Assembly: GCA_002197995.1 (NCBI GenBank)
Contig: NGZR01000010.1
Coordinates: 44,061-108,060, forward strand
Reading direction: 5' to 3'
DNA length: 64,000 bases
Source of the DNA: Gaeumannomyces sp. JS-464
Lineage: Eukaryota; Ascomycota; Sordariomycetes; Magnaporthales; Magnaporthaceae
Shown here: in pieces, positions 21,540 through 32,187 of the stretch
How the letters are laid out: each line of letters begins with the position of its first letter
How positions within the stretch are numbered: position 1 is the stretch's first letter
Translations under genes and position numbers: made by a program
Notes under the pieces: generated by a model
What the model saw: only the letters and a program-made list of their open reading frames with translations
Databases searched by the model: none
Told to the model about the DNA's origin: nothing

Positions 21540-22604
21540 ATGGATCAGCAGCAGCAGCAGCAGAAGGCCTTGGTCGGCACGGCGGACCACACCATCGGCC
21601 TGGTGCAGGACGCGCCGGTGCCGCAGGCCACGGGCGACAACGTCATCGTCAAGGTCAAGGCTGTGGCCGTCAACCCCGTCGACACCAAGCTGGTCGGCGA
21701 CTACGTGACACCGGGGGCGACGGCGGGCTTCGACTTTGCCGGCGTGGTCGTGGCGCTGGGTCCCGAGGCTACGCACTTCGGCTGGCAGGTCGGCGACCGC
21801 GTGTGCTCCGTCGTCTTCGGCATGAACGCCAACAACCCGACCGTGGGCGCTTTTGCCGAGTACACGGCGAGCTCCGAGTCGTTCCTTTTCCGCCTGCCCG
21901 ACGACTGGACCTTCGAGCAGGGCGCGTCCATGGGCATCAGCTGGCTGACGGCGGGCATGGCCCTGTTCCACACGCTCGACCTGCCGGGCCGGCCCTTTGC
22001 GCCGTCGCCCAATCCCGTCCAGGTCTTCGTCTTCGGCGGCTCGTCGTCGACGGGCGTTTGCGTCATCCAGCTACTCAAGCTCGCCGGCTTCGAGGTCGTC
22101 ACGACGTGCAGCCCGCACAACTTCGACTACGTGCGCTCCTTCGGCCCCGACCACGTCCTCGACTACAAGGCCGACGACACCATCGCCAACATCAAGGCCC
22201 TGACCAAGAACGGCCTGCGTTGGGCCGTCGACTGCATCTCCAACACGGGCAGCATGCAGTTCTGCTACCAGGCCATCGGCCGCGCCGGCGGCCGCTACGT
22301 CGCCCTCGAGCCCTACAGCGAGGTCATCGCCCAGACGCGCAAGATCATCAAGGCCGACTTCGTCGTCGGCCCGAACCTCCTGGGCGAGGTCCGTTGGCCC
22401 GAGCCCCACTACAAGCCCGAGAACCAGGAGGTGCTGAAGTTTGGCCGCGAGATGGTGGTCCTCGTCAACCAGATGCTGGAGAAGGGGTTGATTCGGACGC
22501 CAGATTTGCTGGTGCGCAACGACGGGCTCGAGGGCATTCTCCGGGGCATGCAGGACATCCGGGAGAGCAAGATTTCGGGGAAGAAGCTTATCTACGCTCT
22601 TTGA
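21540..22604 (+). CDS. Trans-acting enoyl reductase (LovC/RAP1-like, MDR family), 354 aa
   Basis: Single-exon gene starting MDQQQQQQKALVGT (a CAG repeat encodes Q3-Q8). The medium-chain dehydrogenase/reductase fold is evident: AVAVNPVDTKLVGDY (residues 41-55), AGFDFAGVVVALG (62-74), NADPH-binding VFVFGGSSSTG (162-172) and TCSPHNFDYVRSFG (189-202), then a C-terminal YAL. No zinc-ligand cluster is present, as in the polyketide enoyl reductases. Family length is about 350-370 aa, so it is complete. Its role is to reduce the alpha,beta-double bond of chosen intermediates on the partner synthase in trans; the neighbouring PKS-NRPS lacks an ER domain, which fits. It is divergent from the synthase and probably cytosolic. 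A transposon terminus starts 83 bp after the stop. Confidence 0.93.
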   Translation: MDQQQQQQKALVGTADHTIGLVQDAPVPQATGDNVIVKVKAVAVNPVDTKLVGDYVTPGATAGFDFAGVVVALGPEATHFGWQVGDRVCSVVFGMNANNPTVGAFAEYTASSESFLFRLPDDWTFEQGASMGISWLTAGMALFHTLDLPGRPFAPSPNPVQVFVFGGSSSTGVCVIQLLKLAGFEVVTTCSPHNFDYVRSFGPDHVLDYKADDTIANIKALTKNGLRWAVDCISNTGSMQFCYQAIGRAGGRYVALEPYSEVIAQTRKIIKADFVVGPNLLGEVRWPEPHYKPENQEVLKFGREMVVLVNQMLEKGLIRTPDLLVRNDGLEGILRGMQDIRESKISGKKLIYAL

Positions 22605-23489
22605 TTTGTTGGATGTGTACCATTAGTTAAGATGTAGCAATAGAAATTGTCATGGCTAATGTGGCCAACTAAGCGATGTTTCTAAAAGGCTGTTCGATGG
22701 TAAAGGCCTGTCCTAAAGTAAGGGCCTGTTTTAAACTATTGGTTTTTTGGTTTTTTAACCCCCCTGACGGTTTTTTTGGATAAGCAAGGATCGCCACAAA
22801 AGGCCTTGCAATAAAAAATGTACCTTTATAAATAAATTTGTTTAATTTTTAACCCTTAGCAGCAGTTTGCAAGCGAATTTCCTTTTTAAAAGGTGGAAAA
22901 AAAAAGATTTATTATTACCTGGTCCTATTTGCACGCACCAAACCACCTTCCCCTGAAAAAATCTTCCTGTCGGACCTACTGTTAGTAACCGCTAAGGAAA
23001 CCCGGCCATTTTGGTATTGCGGGCCACCAAAATGAGCCGGATGCACAATAGGTTTTAACAGGCCATTTGGCCCTGTTTAAACCGCGTTTTCCAACTCCTT
23101 TTAACAACGACGTCGGCAACGCAACTGGGCCAAAAAAGCAGAAAAAGTAGGCTGGCAAAGGTTCGAGGTGCCTATTGCCAGCTAATAGGAAGGCTTGCAC
23201 CTTATTGCTTAAAGCGCGCTTCGCGCGCGTCATTTTTCGACATTCGTTATTTTAACCTCCACGTATTATCAGGTTAACCGCCTTTCGACTTCCTTTTCGC
23301 TTTCGCCTTGCGCACCGAGCCGAAACGATTTCGAATTGCATAAAAAAACTGTAAACCGGCAAGCAGTTAAAACACATTGGACGAATAGCCGGCCCGGCCG
23401 CCGCCGTCCCCCGCCATTTTCAGGACTTTTTATCCCTACCACCCACGCGACTCCTTTTCGGTCGACCGCACCCACGATACGCACGGCGC
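22605..23489. other. 3' flank of the enoyl reductase and left arm of a TIR element; no gene seen
   Basis: The GC-rich gene ends at 22604. From about 22740 the sequence becomes AT-rich and RIP-like. Apart from the terminal repeat at 22688-22721 I see no recognisable transposase. A short minus-strand frame (22982-23233) shows no family features and is probably fortuitous. Confidence 0.5.
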
Positions 23490-23965
23490 AAATTTGGCTT
23501 GCTGCATAAGCATGCACGTGCAAAATTTTTAAAATTTTAAACGGTTTTGTTTGTTACCCGTATCGTGCACGGTTTCGATCGTCCTACGATTGGCAAACCG
23601 CGCAACGTATCGTTAACATGCGATAAACATATAAGGAGTATTTTAAACTGGGAATAGGCTTTTTAACCCCCGATTTTTTTTAGCCGGGTTTAAGGGTGGA
23701 TTATAACGGTACCCCCCGCTTACACCCGGCTTTGCACCTTCCTGGCACTTTGCCGGCCGACTGCTTTTACTACCACTAACAGCAGCGCTTATAGCGCCCC
23801 GGCGTTTATTCGCCCTTTTGCCGATTGCCCGCTTACCAATAAGGAGCGCCGGAATGCGGCCCGAACTCCGTGTGCTTTGGATAGGCTTTTGCTTGCCCTA
23901 TAGTTTAATTTGTTAGCCGTTTTAATAGCAACATGTAGCTTAGTGTTAAGCTTAGGTAGCGCTAA
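23490..23965 (+). mobile_element. LINE-type 3' end, left portion (RIP-mutated), split by gypsy G1
   Basis: This is a degraded counterpart of 4830-5340, including the stretch around GGAGCGCCGGAATGCGGCCC and TTTAATTTGTTAGCCG. It is cut at GCTAA (23961-23965), where the G1 LTR starts. The remaining end, beginning GCTAGCACGTCGTATG, resumes after G1 at 32102. Confidence 0.75.
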
Positions 23966-24350
23966 TGTTACAACCGCGTTTTTAAAAAGGGATGCGGGGC
24001 GACCTAAGATAAAAGGAGGGGCCAGGACGACCCGTCCGTGCGCCCGGTTACGTAACTACCCACCACGTAATAAACGCAAAATATGTTAGCTATAAATATA
24101 GCTAACATATTTAAAAAAGGTTGTAAAATAAAAAAAGTTACTATAAAAAAAGAAAGAATTTCCTACTGTTTTAAATAGCTTAACTAAGGCTTTTGCATTA
24201 ATTAACCTAAATTAGCTTTTAAGCATCCCCTAAAGCAAGTAATTAAATTGTTTTTTTAAATTACGTGTTTCCCAATTTACTAGCAATAACGATATTATCC
24301 TTTCCACCTCCGAAGTGCCTTACTTTAAAAGCAAACCTTTAATTGTAACA
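23966..24350 (+). repeat. 5' LTR of G1 (385 bp)
   Basis: TG...CA boundaries are paired with 31601-32101. It contains one copy of a 39-bp unit built on a 28-bp palindrome (arms TATGTTAGCTATA), which is amplified to four in the 3' LTR. Confidence 0.9.
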
Positions 24351-24379
24351 TTTTAACTAATCCTATTTAATACCTCGTT

Positions 24380-27300
24380 AAAAAGAAAAGATAATGCTGT
24401 TATAGCAAGTAATAGCAAAAAGCTTAAAAAGGAAAAAACTACGGTTTTTACCTTTAACGGTGTTAAATACGACCTTAACGAAACCGTTAACACAGCTAAC
24501 CTTTTTAAACTTATAGCGAACGAAATCGCTAAAAGCTAAACCGAAGTAAAGCAATTTATTACGAAGCTGGTATCTTTTAAAGCACTTATCGCAATCCGAG
24601 CGTACAAATTCCCGTCCCCGGATTTTTACAAAAGGGAAAACGGTAAGCTTAAAACGCTTTTTACCAAATGCAAAAGCTATTTTAAGTTTTACAAATAGCA
24701 ATTCGTAAGCGAAAAATAAAAGGTCGCTTACGTTATTACTAAGCTAAACGATAAAGTAAAAAAAATGGTTTTAGCTAACTTAAAGCAATTACTTTAAAAG
24801 ATATAAAAGCAGTTAAAAAGCTATTAAAATTATTTTCGCTAACTTCGAAACTTTCGGAAAAAAAGTTAAAAAAGTGTTCGAAATAATCGATAAAACCCGA
24901 GTCGCCGAAAAAAATTTGTTAGCTTTTAAATAGCGAGGACTTATAGCTAAATACGCGGCGAACTTTTAACGGATTAATATAAAGCTCGATTAAAACAACG
25001 CTACGTTAATATTACACTTTTACAACGAATTGCGCGAAAACGTAAAAGATAAACTCGCAAAGCAAATCGCCCCGAATTTTTTACGAATTATATTAAAAAC
25101 GCGGTTCGTATTACCGATAAACTGTACAAACGATAACAAAAAAAAGGATATGGTTTTAAAAATGCGGCATAAAATAATAAAACTAACCAAAAAAAGCTAA
25201 ATAGCAACCTATTACGATTTACGGAACGCATTTAAACCTTATAAACTTTAGTACGGGAGCCGTTTATTAATAACAAAAGTAATAAAAAAAATAAAAGCAA
25301 AACTTAAAAGATGGGAAATGTTTTAAATGCGGCTAAACCGGCTATATTAAAACAAATTGCTTTTAGCGGAATAATAACCGGTAAGTAGCTAACTTTTAAC
25401 GAACGCGGAAAAGCTCGATATAAGGAGGATTATACCCCGAATCGGCGTTTAATTGGACGAATTACTACGATAAGTTATATGCTATACATTAATTTAATAA
25501 GGAGGTTACCGGATGGTATCTTTAAAAACCTTAAAGCGTTTATATGCTTAAAACTATAAAGTTTAAATACGATAACGAAGACGAGCAACGCGTTATTTTC
25601 AAGCCTATAGGTTCGAAAAAAGGAAAAGTTCGAAAAAAGCTTTTAAGCTAAATACACCTCTTCCGGGAATCGGAAAACTTTAACACCGACGTTAAAATAA
25701 ACTAAAAAAGATAAAACTTTAAAACAGCCGAGTTTTAAAAACGAGCAAAAGGATTAAACAACGTAACTTTTATACTTATAATTCGTAAAAGCCAAGTAAA
25801 TTAGAAAAACTAACGCGTTTTTACACCCTTAAACGTTTCGAAATGCTTTTAAAACGTTAGGATTTTAAAATACCCCGATAAACCGTTATATTACGTTATC
25901 CTAACGGACGGAAACGACGGTTAACCTTTATCGTGGTTTAATAACTAATAAAAAGTTAAATACATTAGTTATAAGTTCGATAATACAAACGAGTTAAAAA
26001 GGGCTGCGTTAAAACTTAAAAACCACTTTAGCGTTAGTATGAAATACTTTAAACATTTATACCTTTTTTAAGCAAAATGCATTTACGGAAAGTGCAAATT
26101 CCACTTACGATTAAAGCTTAAATACGATTTCTTTCCACGGAGGTTAAAAAGCGAGCTTAAAATTAAACCCCGTTTAGCATTCCAATTACTACGGTAAAAA
26201 CCAGCCCAAATCGGTAAATTTATTGTAGTTTTTAAATTTAGCGAGCGGTACCCGATGCTATGTGTTATTAAAACGCTTAATTAAAAGAAATGCGAAATTG
26301 CGAAATGCAAAAAACATATTGTATAAAAAGCGAAAGCTTAGCATTAAAGGATCGCGCGAACGTACGTCCCGTTCAACCCGAATAAAAAAACGAACGTACG
26401 GTACTCGTTCCTTTTACTAAAAAATTAAAAAAAAACCATTTAAACGGAAAGCACGAAATAGGAAACGGAAATTAATAAAAACCTTTGCGATAGTAAAATC
26501 GATTTAACCGTATAACCTACTAACATTTCAAATGGAATATTAAAAGAAAAAGGTTAAAATGATAATCGATTGCGAAATATAAAACGATTACGTATCGTTA
26601 TAAACGGTTAAACGGTATAAAATTCCTATAAAACGGAAACATTAACCGTATTAACTAAAAACGGTCGAAAAAATACCTATTGTTTATAATAAAGGATAAA
26701 TCGATTAAAAAACATAACTAATAATATTACGCACTCGGAATGGGGAAAACTTTACTATTATATTGGATAAATTAAATATAAAAGAAAAAAACGTTATTTT
26801 CGAAATCCTTTAGCTTAGGAAAAACAACTTAAAAATAAATTAAACTACCGGTTAAGCTTAATAAAAAACGCTATAAGTAATTAAAACGGTTCGCTAATTA
26901 CGAACTTTAAACTGTAAACATAAAAAGCAATAAAAAAAGGTTATAACGGTAATAAAATTTGGCAATCCGCCCCCGCATTTAGCATTAACAAATACACAAC
27001 TATTTAAAATGGAAAGCGATTAAAACGACCAAAATAACATTAAAAAACGGCTCGCGAATGTTCCAAAAAAATACCATAAATACGAAAAGTTATTTAGAAA
27101 AAACCTAAAAACGGTACTTTTTAAACATAAACCGTTCGATTTTAAAATTAAATTTAAACTAGGAATATAATTTAAGTATTAAAAGCTATACCAGTTTAAC
27201 TTTCGGTAGTAAAAGGTGTTAAAAGAACAATTAAAGGAAAATTTATAAAAGGGACATATTAAACACTTCGATTTTTTAATAAAATACGGGATTTTATAAA

Positions 27301-29770
27301 GAAAAAAAAACGGGACGAAGCGAATATGCATTAATTACCGCCCGTTAAACGAGGTTACCGTTAAAAATCGATATTTTTTGCTTTTTATCGATAAATTACG
27401 AAATAAGCTCGGCAAAGCCCAGTATTTTACGGTTTTAAACTTACGAAAAGCTTATAACTTAATACAAATTAAAAAAAGCTAAAAGTGGTTTACAGCTTTT
27501 AAAATAAAGTTTAAATGCTATAAATTTTTAATAATAACCTTTAGGTTTACTAATGCACTAATTACGTTTTAAAGGATAATTAACCATATATTATGCGAAT
27601 ACCTCGACGTTTTCGTTTTTGCGTATTTGGACGATATCCTAATTTTTTCGGAAATAATAGGAAAGCATAAGCAGCACGTATATAAAGTACTTTAAAAGCT
27701 GCTTAATGCGAAGCTCCTTATTAAATTAAAAAAGTGCAAATGGCATTTGTAAAAAGTCGCTTTTTTAAAGTTTGTAATTATATTAGGACAGGTTTATATA
27801 AACCTTAAAAAAATTGAAAAAGTTAAAAAGTGGCTTATATTTAAAAACGTTATGGAAATGCGAGGGTTTTTAAATTTTTTAAACTTTTACAAACGGTTTA
27901 TTCGTAAATATAGCAAAATCGCTATACTATTTACGAACTTTACTAAAAATAACCACTAATTTTATTAGGAAAAGCAAAAATAAAAAACTTTCGAGTAATT
28001 ACGAAATGCCGTATTAAAAAAACTAATATTAATACTTTTAAACCTAAAAAAACCTTTCGAAGTTAAAACCGACGCGTCGAATTACGCGATCGGCGGCTAA
28101 TTCGAACAACGAAACGATTAAAAACGGTTGCACTTTTGCGCGTTCTTTTCGCAAAAACTAAATAAATTTAAATTAAACTACCAAATTCACGATAAAAAAC
28201 TTTTAGTAATAATTTAAGCATTTGAAAAATGGCGGTTATACTTTTATAAAGCGAAGTATTAGGTTATGGTATATACGAATTATAAAAACCTAACACACTT
28301 TACTATAAGTAAAAACTTAAACAAACGACAAATCCGTTAAAGCGAGTTTTTGCAAAACTACGACATTTAGATTAAATACCGAAAAAGGTCGAAAAACGGC
28401 TAAGCGAACGCTTTAAGCTAACGATCGAATTATTAAATTGCAATACTTAACGAAATACAAATAATTTTAACGGAAAAACCAAACGGATTTTTAGTTTTAA
28501 CATAAAAGATATTCGCTAAAACGGTCCAATAGGGAAAAGTTTAAACCTTAAAAAAAATTTAACAAGTTTATAACCAATTGGCATATAATTACTAAAGCGT
28601 AACCAAAACGTAAAAACGGTTATAATAACATTACGGGTTCGTAAAAACTCGAGCCGAAATATAAAACGTATTAAAAAATTGCGAAAGCTATGCTAAAAAT
28701 AAAGCCAATAGGCATAAGCTTTATAAGCTTTTACAACCGTTGCTAACGCCGAGCGAAACGTAGTAAAAAGTTATTATAAACTTTGTTATTAAATTTCCTT
28801 AATTTAAAAAACCGTTAACTAAAGTTAAATACGATAGCGTATTAGTAATAATGGATAAGCTTACTAAATATGCCTTATTTTTACCATATAAAAAAAGTAG
28901 CAACGCTACGAAGCTAGCGTACGTTTTTATTAAACACGTAATAGCGAAATACGGCACGCCGAACAGCTTAATTACGGATAAAAACAAGCTATTTATAAGC
29001 AAATTTTAAAAAAGGTTTACGAATAGGCTAAAAGTAAAACACTTTTTATTTATAACTTACCACTTTTAAATAAATGGATAAATAAAGCGAACGAATTAAA
29101 CCATAAAGCAATATTTACGTTATTACGTTAATTATAAACAAAACGATTAGGTATAACTATTCCTTATAGCTTAATTCGCGTATAGCAATTTAATTTATAA
29201 AAGCATAAAAATTACACCGTTTTATGCGAATTACGGGTTTACGCTTATAGCGTATAAAGAACTTAGGGTAGGAAAACATGCCTTAATAGCGGAAATACAA
29301 ATAACGGAGCTTACCAAATTGCATAAGCACTTTTAAATAAAGCTAAAAAAGCTACGGCACCGTATAACCATTTAAGCAAATAAGAAAAATTCGAAAAACC
29401 AACCTTTAAAAAAAGGGATAGCGTTTATCTTTTTTAACGTAATATTAAAATAAAACGATTAAACGATAAGTTAAACCACAAAAAACTAGGACTTTTTAAA
29501 ATATTAAAAAAGGTTTCGGAAGTAAATTATAAATTTCGATTACCACCGATTATAAAATCCCACCCGGTTTTTTATATTTCCCTATTCGAACTAGCGCTAC
29601 CGGGTTTTAAAAACGACGAGTTAATAGAAATCGACTTAAAATAAAAGTACGAAATCGAAAATTTTTTAAACTATAAGCTAAAAAATAAGCCCAAAAAGTA
29701 CTTAATTAAGTGGAAAAGTACGGCTACGAGGAAAACACGTGGAAAAAAGCAACGAACTTTAAGCATTGCT
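24380..29770 (+). pseudogene. G1 gag-pol relic (RT, integrase, chromodomain)
   Basis: The gag frame is visible near 24600-25400. RT: INYRPLNEVTVKNRY at about 27330, VLNLRKAYNLI, and the polymerase motif YLDDILIFS at about 27623. Integrase core: DKLTKYALFLPY and KYGTPNSLITDKNKLFIS at about 28850-29000. Chromodomain: KYEIENFLNYKL...KYLIKWK and TW at about 29645-29760, which places the element in the chromoviruses. Many TAA/TAG stops and some frame breaks are present; the stops fit CAA/CAG/TGG codons hit by RIP. No activity is expected. Confidence 0.88.
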
Positions 29771-29901
29771 AAAAAGTCCTAAAAAAGTACTAACGAAAGC
29801 ACTTGTAAAAAAGTTAGCAAAAAAAGGCGGGCCACTTATTACAGCCGTTTATTCGTATATTTAAGCAGCATGCGAAAAGCAACTATAAAAAGGATTAACT
29901 T

Positions 29902-29978
29902 TGGCTTAGCCGGAAATCGAACCAGGGATTTACAAAATGGGTGCTATAGGTAATACCGTTTTACCACTAAGTTAAAAA
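29902..29978 (-). other. tRNA-like segment (A-box and B-box) in the G1 3' region
   Basis: The minus strand reads ACTTAGTGGTAAAACGG, then a 6-bp hairpin, then GGTTCGATTTCCGG, resembling pol III A and B boxes of a tRNA. The acceptor 5' half does not pair, so this is not a functional tRNA. A RIP-altered counterpart is at 43783-43857 in G2. Confidence 0.35.
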
Positions 29979-30181
29979 GTGCAGCACTTACCGGAACCAA
30001 ATAGGGCAAAAAGGTTTGTTACGAACGGTTAAAAGTTTAAAAAAAAAAAGCACTACCATAATAGCACCACTGGCTAACGATAATATTATTATAATAAACG
30101 AACCCGCTAAAAGTCGAACTTGCGACTTCGGTAAAAAAAAACCAAAGCCACACCTAATATGGCACGGGTTTTATAAAAGCG

Positions 30182-30760
30182 TTAAAAAGGGAATAATTTA
30201 CGGGAGTTAAAAAAAGCAAACAGGTTTAAGTTAAGATTAACCCCGGGCATTTGCCAATCGAAAGAAACGGCAAGAGCTACGAATGGCCCAGGTTGCGAAG
30301 CAGCTTAACGGGCTTCCCGGTCGGCTTCCTCCCGTTCGATATCGATACGCTTTAACTTTTCCATAAAGTCGATACCACGGCGAATCGCTCGGGTAAGCTT
30401 TTCGCGCTACTATTTCTTTTATTTCCGTAAACGTTTAATTTTGGCATTAACGGAACGACGCTCCGCTTTCGCAACTTTTAACTCCTTTTCCACGCGAAGG
30501 TGTTAAAAACTATAATAACGAAAGTGCTTAAAAGCAAAGCCCAAAATATCGCACCGAAAACGCTTTTAACGAATACACTTTTTACAACGAAAGTAATCGT
30601 TAAAAAACGCTAAATATTAACTAAGGCCGTCGGCTTTACAATTAAAACAAAAGGCATGGAAATAGTAATACGAGTAATCGAAGAAAAAAAGTTGGTACGC
30701 TTAACGGTTAAACGCGTAGGTTTTCGTTTTTACACTTAACTAAACATTTTATTAAATGTA
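30182..30760 (-). pseudogene. Antisense ORF of G1: Cys-cluster plus charged coiled-coil protein (RIP-broken)
   Basis: On the strand opposite gag-pol, between the chromodomain and the 3' LTR, a frame stays open without frameshift for 155 codons from the first Cys codon (30649-30647) to the TAA at 30184-30182. It is broken only by TAA/TAG codons of the kind RIP makes from CAA/CAG/TGG. It reads CFNCKADGLS, then RCKKCIR and KRFRCDILG (Cys pattern C-X2-C-X15-C-X2-C-X7-C), then a strongly charged helical part (KELKVAKAERRSVNAKIKR, REKLTRAIRRGIDFMEKL, REEADREAR). No ATG could be fixed; the start may lie beyond the TRIM insertion site. Function unknown. Zinc binding is inferred from the Cys spacing and coiled coil from the residue pattern. 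G2 lacks this segment. Confidence 0.6.
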
Positions 30761-30764
30761 AAAG

Positions 30765-31494
30765 TGTAAAAAGGACGTGCCAAAGTACCGCTCCACTATA
30801 TAAACCAAAAGATCCAATAATTTAATCACTTCGTAATTAAACCTTTTAGCACCACAGTATATTAAACCCCGGGATCCCTTATTAAAACGACCCCGTTACA
30901 CTATCCCTTTTTTAAAAGGCCGCGTTTTCGAGGTTTTAATGTGTAGGAATTGCGTGGCGGTTTTTATAAGTATTTAAAAGGACGGCTTAGCTTTTACATT
31001 GCTTCGGCACCGCGTATATTTGCTTAACTGGATTGTTACGCCCGTTCGCCGCGACGCTTCGATAAGGATATACTAACATACGTTGTATTAAAACCCCCAA
31101 TTTTTATAATTCGTTAAACATCCCTTTTAACGTTACGCCCCGTAAAGCCGTGCGCTTCGAAGCGAATGCACCCTTTTAACATGCTGGGGCTTAAAGTTTA
31201 AAATAAGGCACGCCGATTTACGTGCAAGCACGTGCCATGCAAAATTGCAAGCGCTACGAAAGCTTTACCTCGTTGCTTTTCTTTTAGAGCCACGCTTTTA
31301 CAAAGGCAAGCGATAACAGCTAGGTTCGAACTAGTGCACTTACGAAGTGATTAAACAATGTAAAAGGAACGTGCTAAAGTACCGCTTTATTACATAAACC
31401 AAAAAATTTAACAGTTTAATCACTTTGTAATTAAACCTTTTGGCATTACAATATATTAAACCCCGGGATTTTTTACTAGGGCGACCCTGTTATA
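30765..31494 (+). mobile_element. TRIM-type mini LTR retroelement, 730 bp, in G1
   Basis: Two 136-bp LTRs (30765-30900 and 31359-31494), beginning TGTAAAA and ending GTTACA/GTTATA, flank 458 bp without coding capacity. The perfect 5-bp target duplication AAAAG is at 30760-30764 and 31495-31499. The interior near its 3' end contains GGTTCGAAC. An opposite-oriented relative is at 35106-35835. Non-autonomous; it must borrow reverse transcriptase and integrase. Confidence 0.85.
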
Positions 31495-31600
31495 AAAAGA
31501 TAGGAGTTGGTAAAAAAGGAAAATACTTATTACTAACGGAAAACGGGGCGAGAAAAAAAAACGGTGGTTAAAAAAATTTGGTTTAAAAAGAGAAACTTAA

Positions 31601-32101
31601 TGTTATAACCGCGTTTTTAAAAAAAATTGCGGGGCGACTTAAAATAAAAGGAGGGGTTAAAACGACCCGTTCGTGCGCCCGGTTACGTAATTACTTATTA
31701 CGTAATAAACGTAAAATATGTTAGCTATAAATATAGCCAATATATTTAGCGAAAATATATTAGGTATAAATATAACTAACATATTTAGCGAAAATATGTT
31801 AATTATAAATACAGCTAACATATTTAGCGAGGATATATTAGCTATAAATATAGCTAACATATTTAAAAAAGGTTATAGGATAAAAAAGGTTACTATAAAA
31901 AAAAAAGGATTTCCTATTGTTTTAAATAGCTTAATTAAAGCTTTTGCATTAATTAACTTAAGTTAGCTCCCAAGCATCCCCTAGGCTAAGCAATTAAATT
32001 GTCCTTTTAAGTTACGTGTTCCTTAGTTTACTAGCAATAACGATATTGTCCTTTCCACCCCCGAAGTGCTTTACTTTAAAAGCAAACCTTTAATTATAAC
32101 A
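31601..32101 (+). repeat. 3' LTR of G1 (501 bp) with amplified palindromic 39-bp repeats
   Basis: Four units of 39 bp (31717-about 31872) each contain a near-perfect palindrome (13-bp arms, AA centre). The 5' LTR has a single unit, and the difference in LTR length (116 bp) equals three units. Confidence 0.85.
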
Positions 32102-32187
32102 GCTAGCACGTCGTATGCTTTTTGAAAAGCAGGGACTGGTAGTTCCCGACTTTGCCGACGTTAAATAAACTTACTTACTTACTTATT
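32102..32187 (+). mobile_element. LINE-type 3' terminus, right portion after G1
   Basis: This continues the relic from 23965: GCTAGCACGTCGTATGC, the AGGGACTGGTAG block, CCGACGTTAAATAAAC and a (TTAC)n tail ending about 32187. The tail differs from the (CT)n tails of the copies next to the PKS gene. Confidence 0.75.

Larger units (their letters stand above)
23966..32101 (+). mobile_element. Ty3/gypsy chromovirus G1, complete but RIP-inactivated
   Basis: LTRs at 23966-24350 (385 bp) and 31601-32101 (501 bp) begin TGTTACAACC/TGTTATAACC and end ...TAACA. The target duplication is GCTAA (left) against GCTAG (right); the intact LINE target reads GCTAG, so the left copy was changed G to A. Internal order: gag, protease/RT, integrase, chromodomain, then a 3' region with an antisense ORF and a TRIM insertion. 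The LTR size difference comes from a tandem expansion in the 3' LTR. Confidence 0.9.

Noticed and set aside
21260..22630. 456-codon plus-strand frame overlapping the enoyl reductase
   Set aside because: Different frame, Pro/Arg-rich translation without family features; the 21540 frame is a clear MDR enoyl reductase.
30016..30210. 64-codon plus-strand frame in the G1 3' region
   Set aside because: It overlaps the 3' end of the antisense ORF and the spacer; no family features, Lys-rich by AT bias.
31717..31872. Regular 39-bp repeats that could suggest a CRISPR-like array
   Set aside because: Head-to-tail repeats without spacers, inside an LTR of a fungal retrotransposon.
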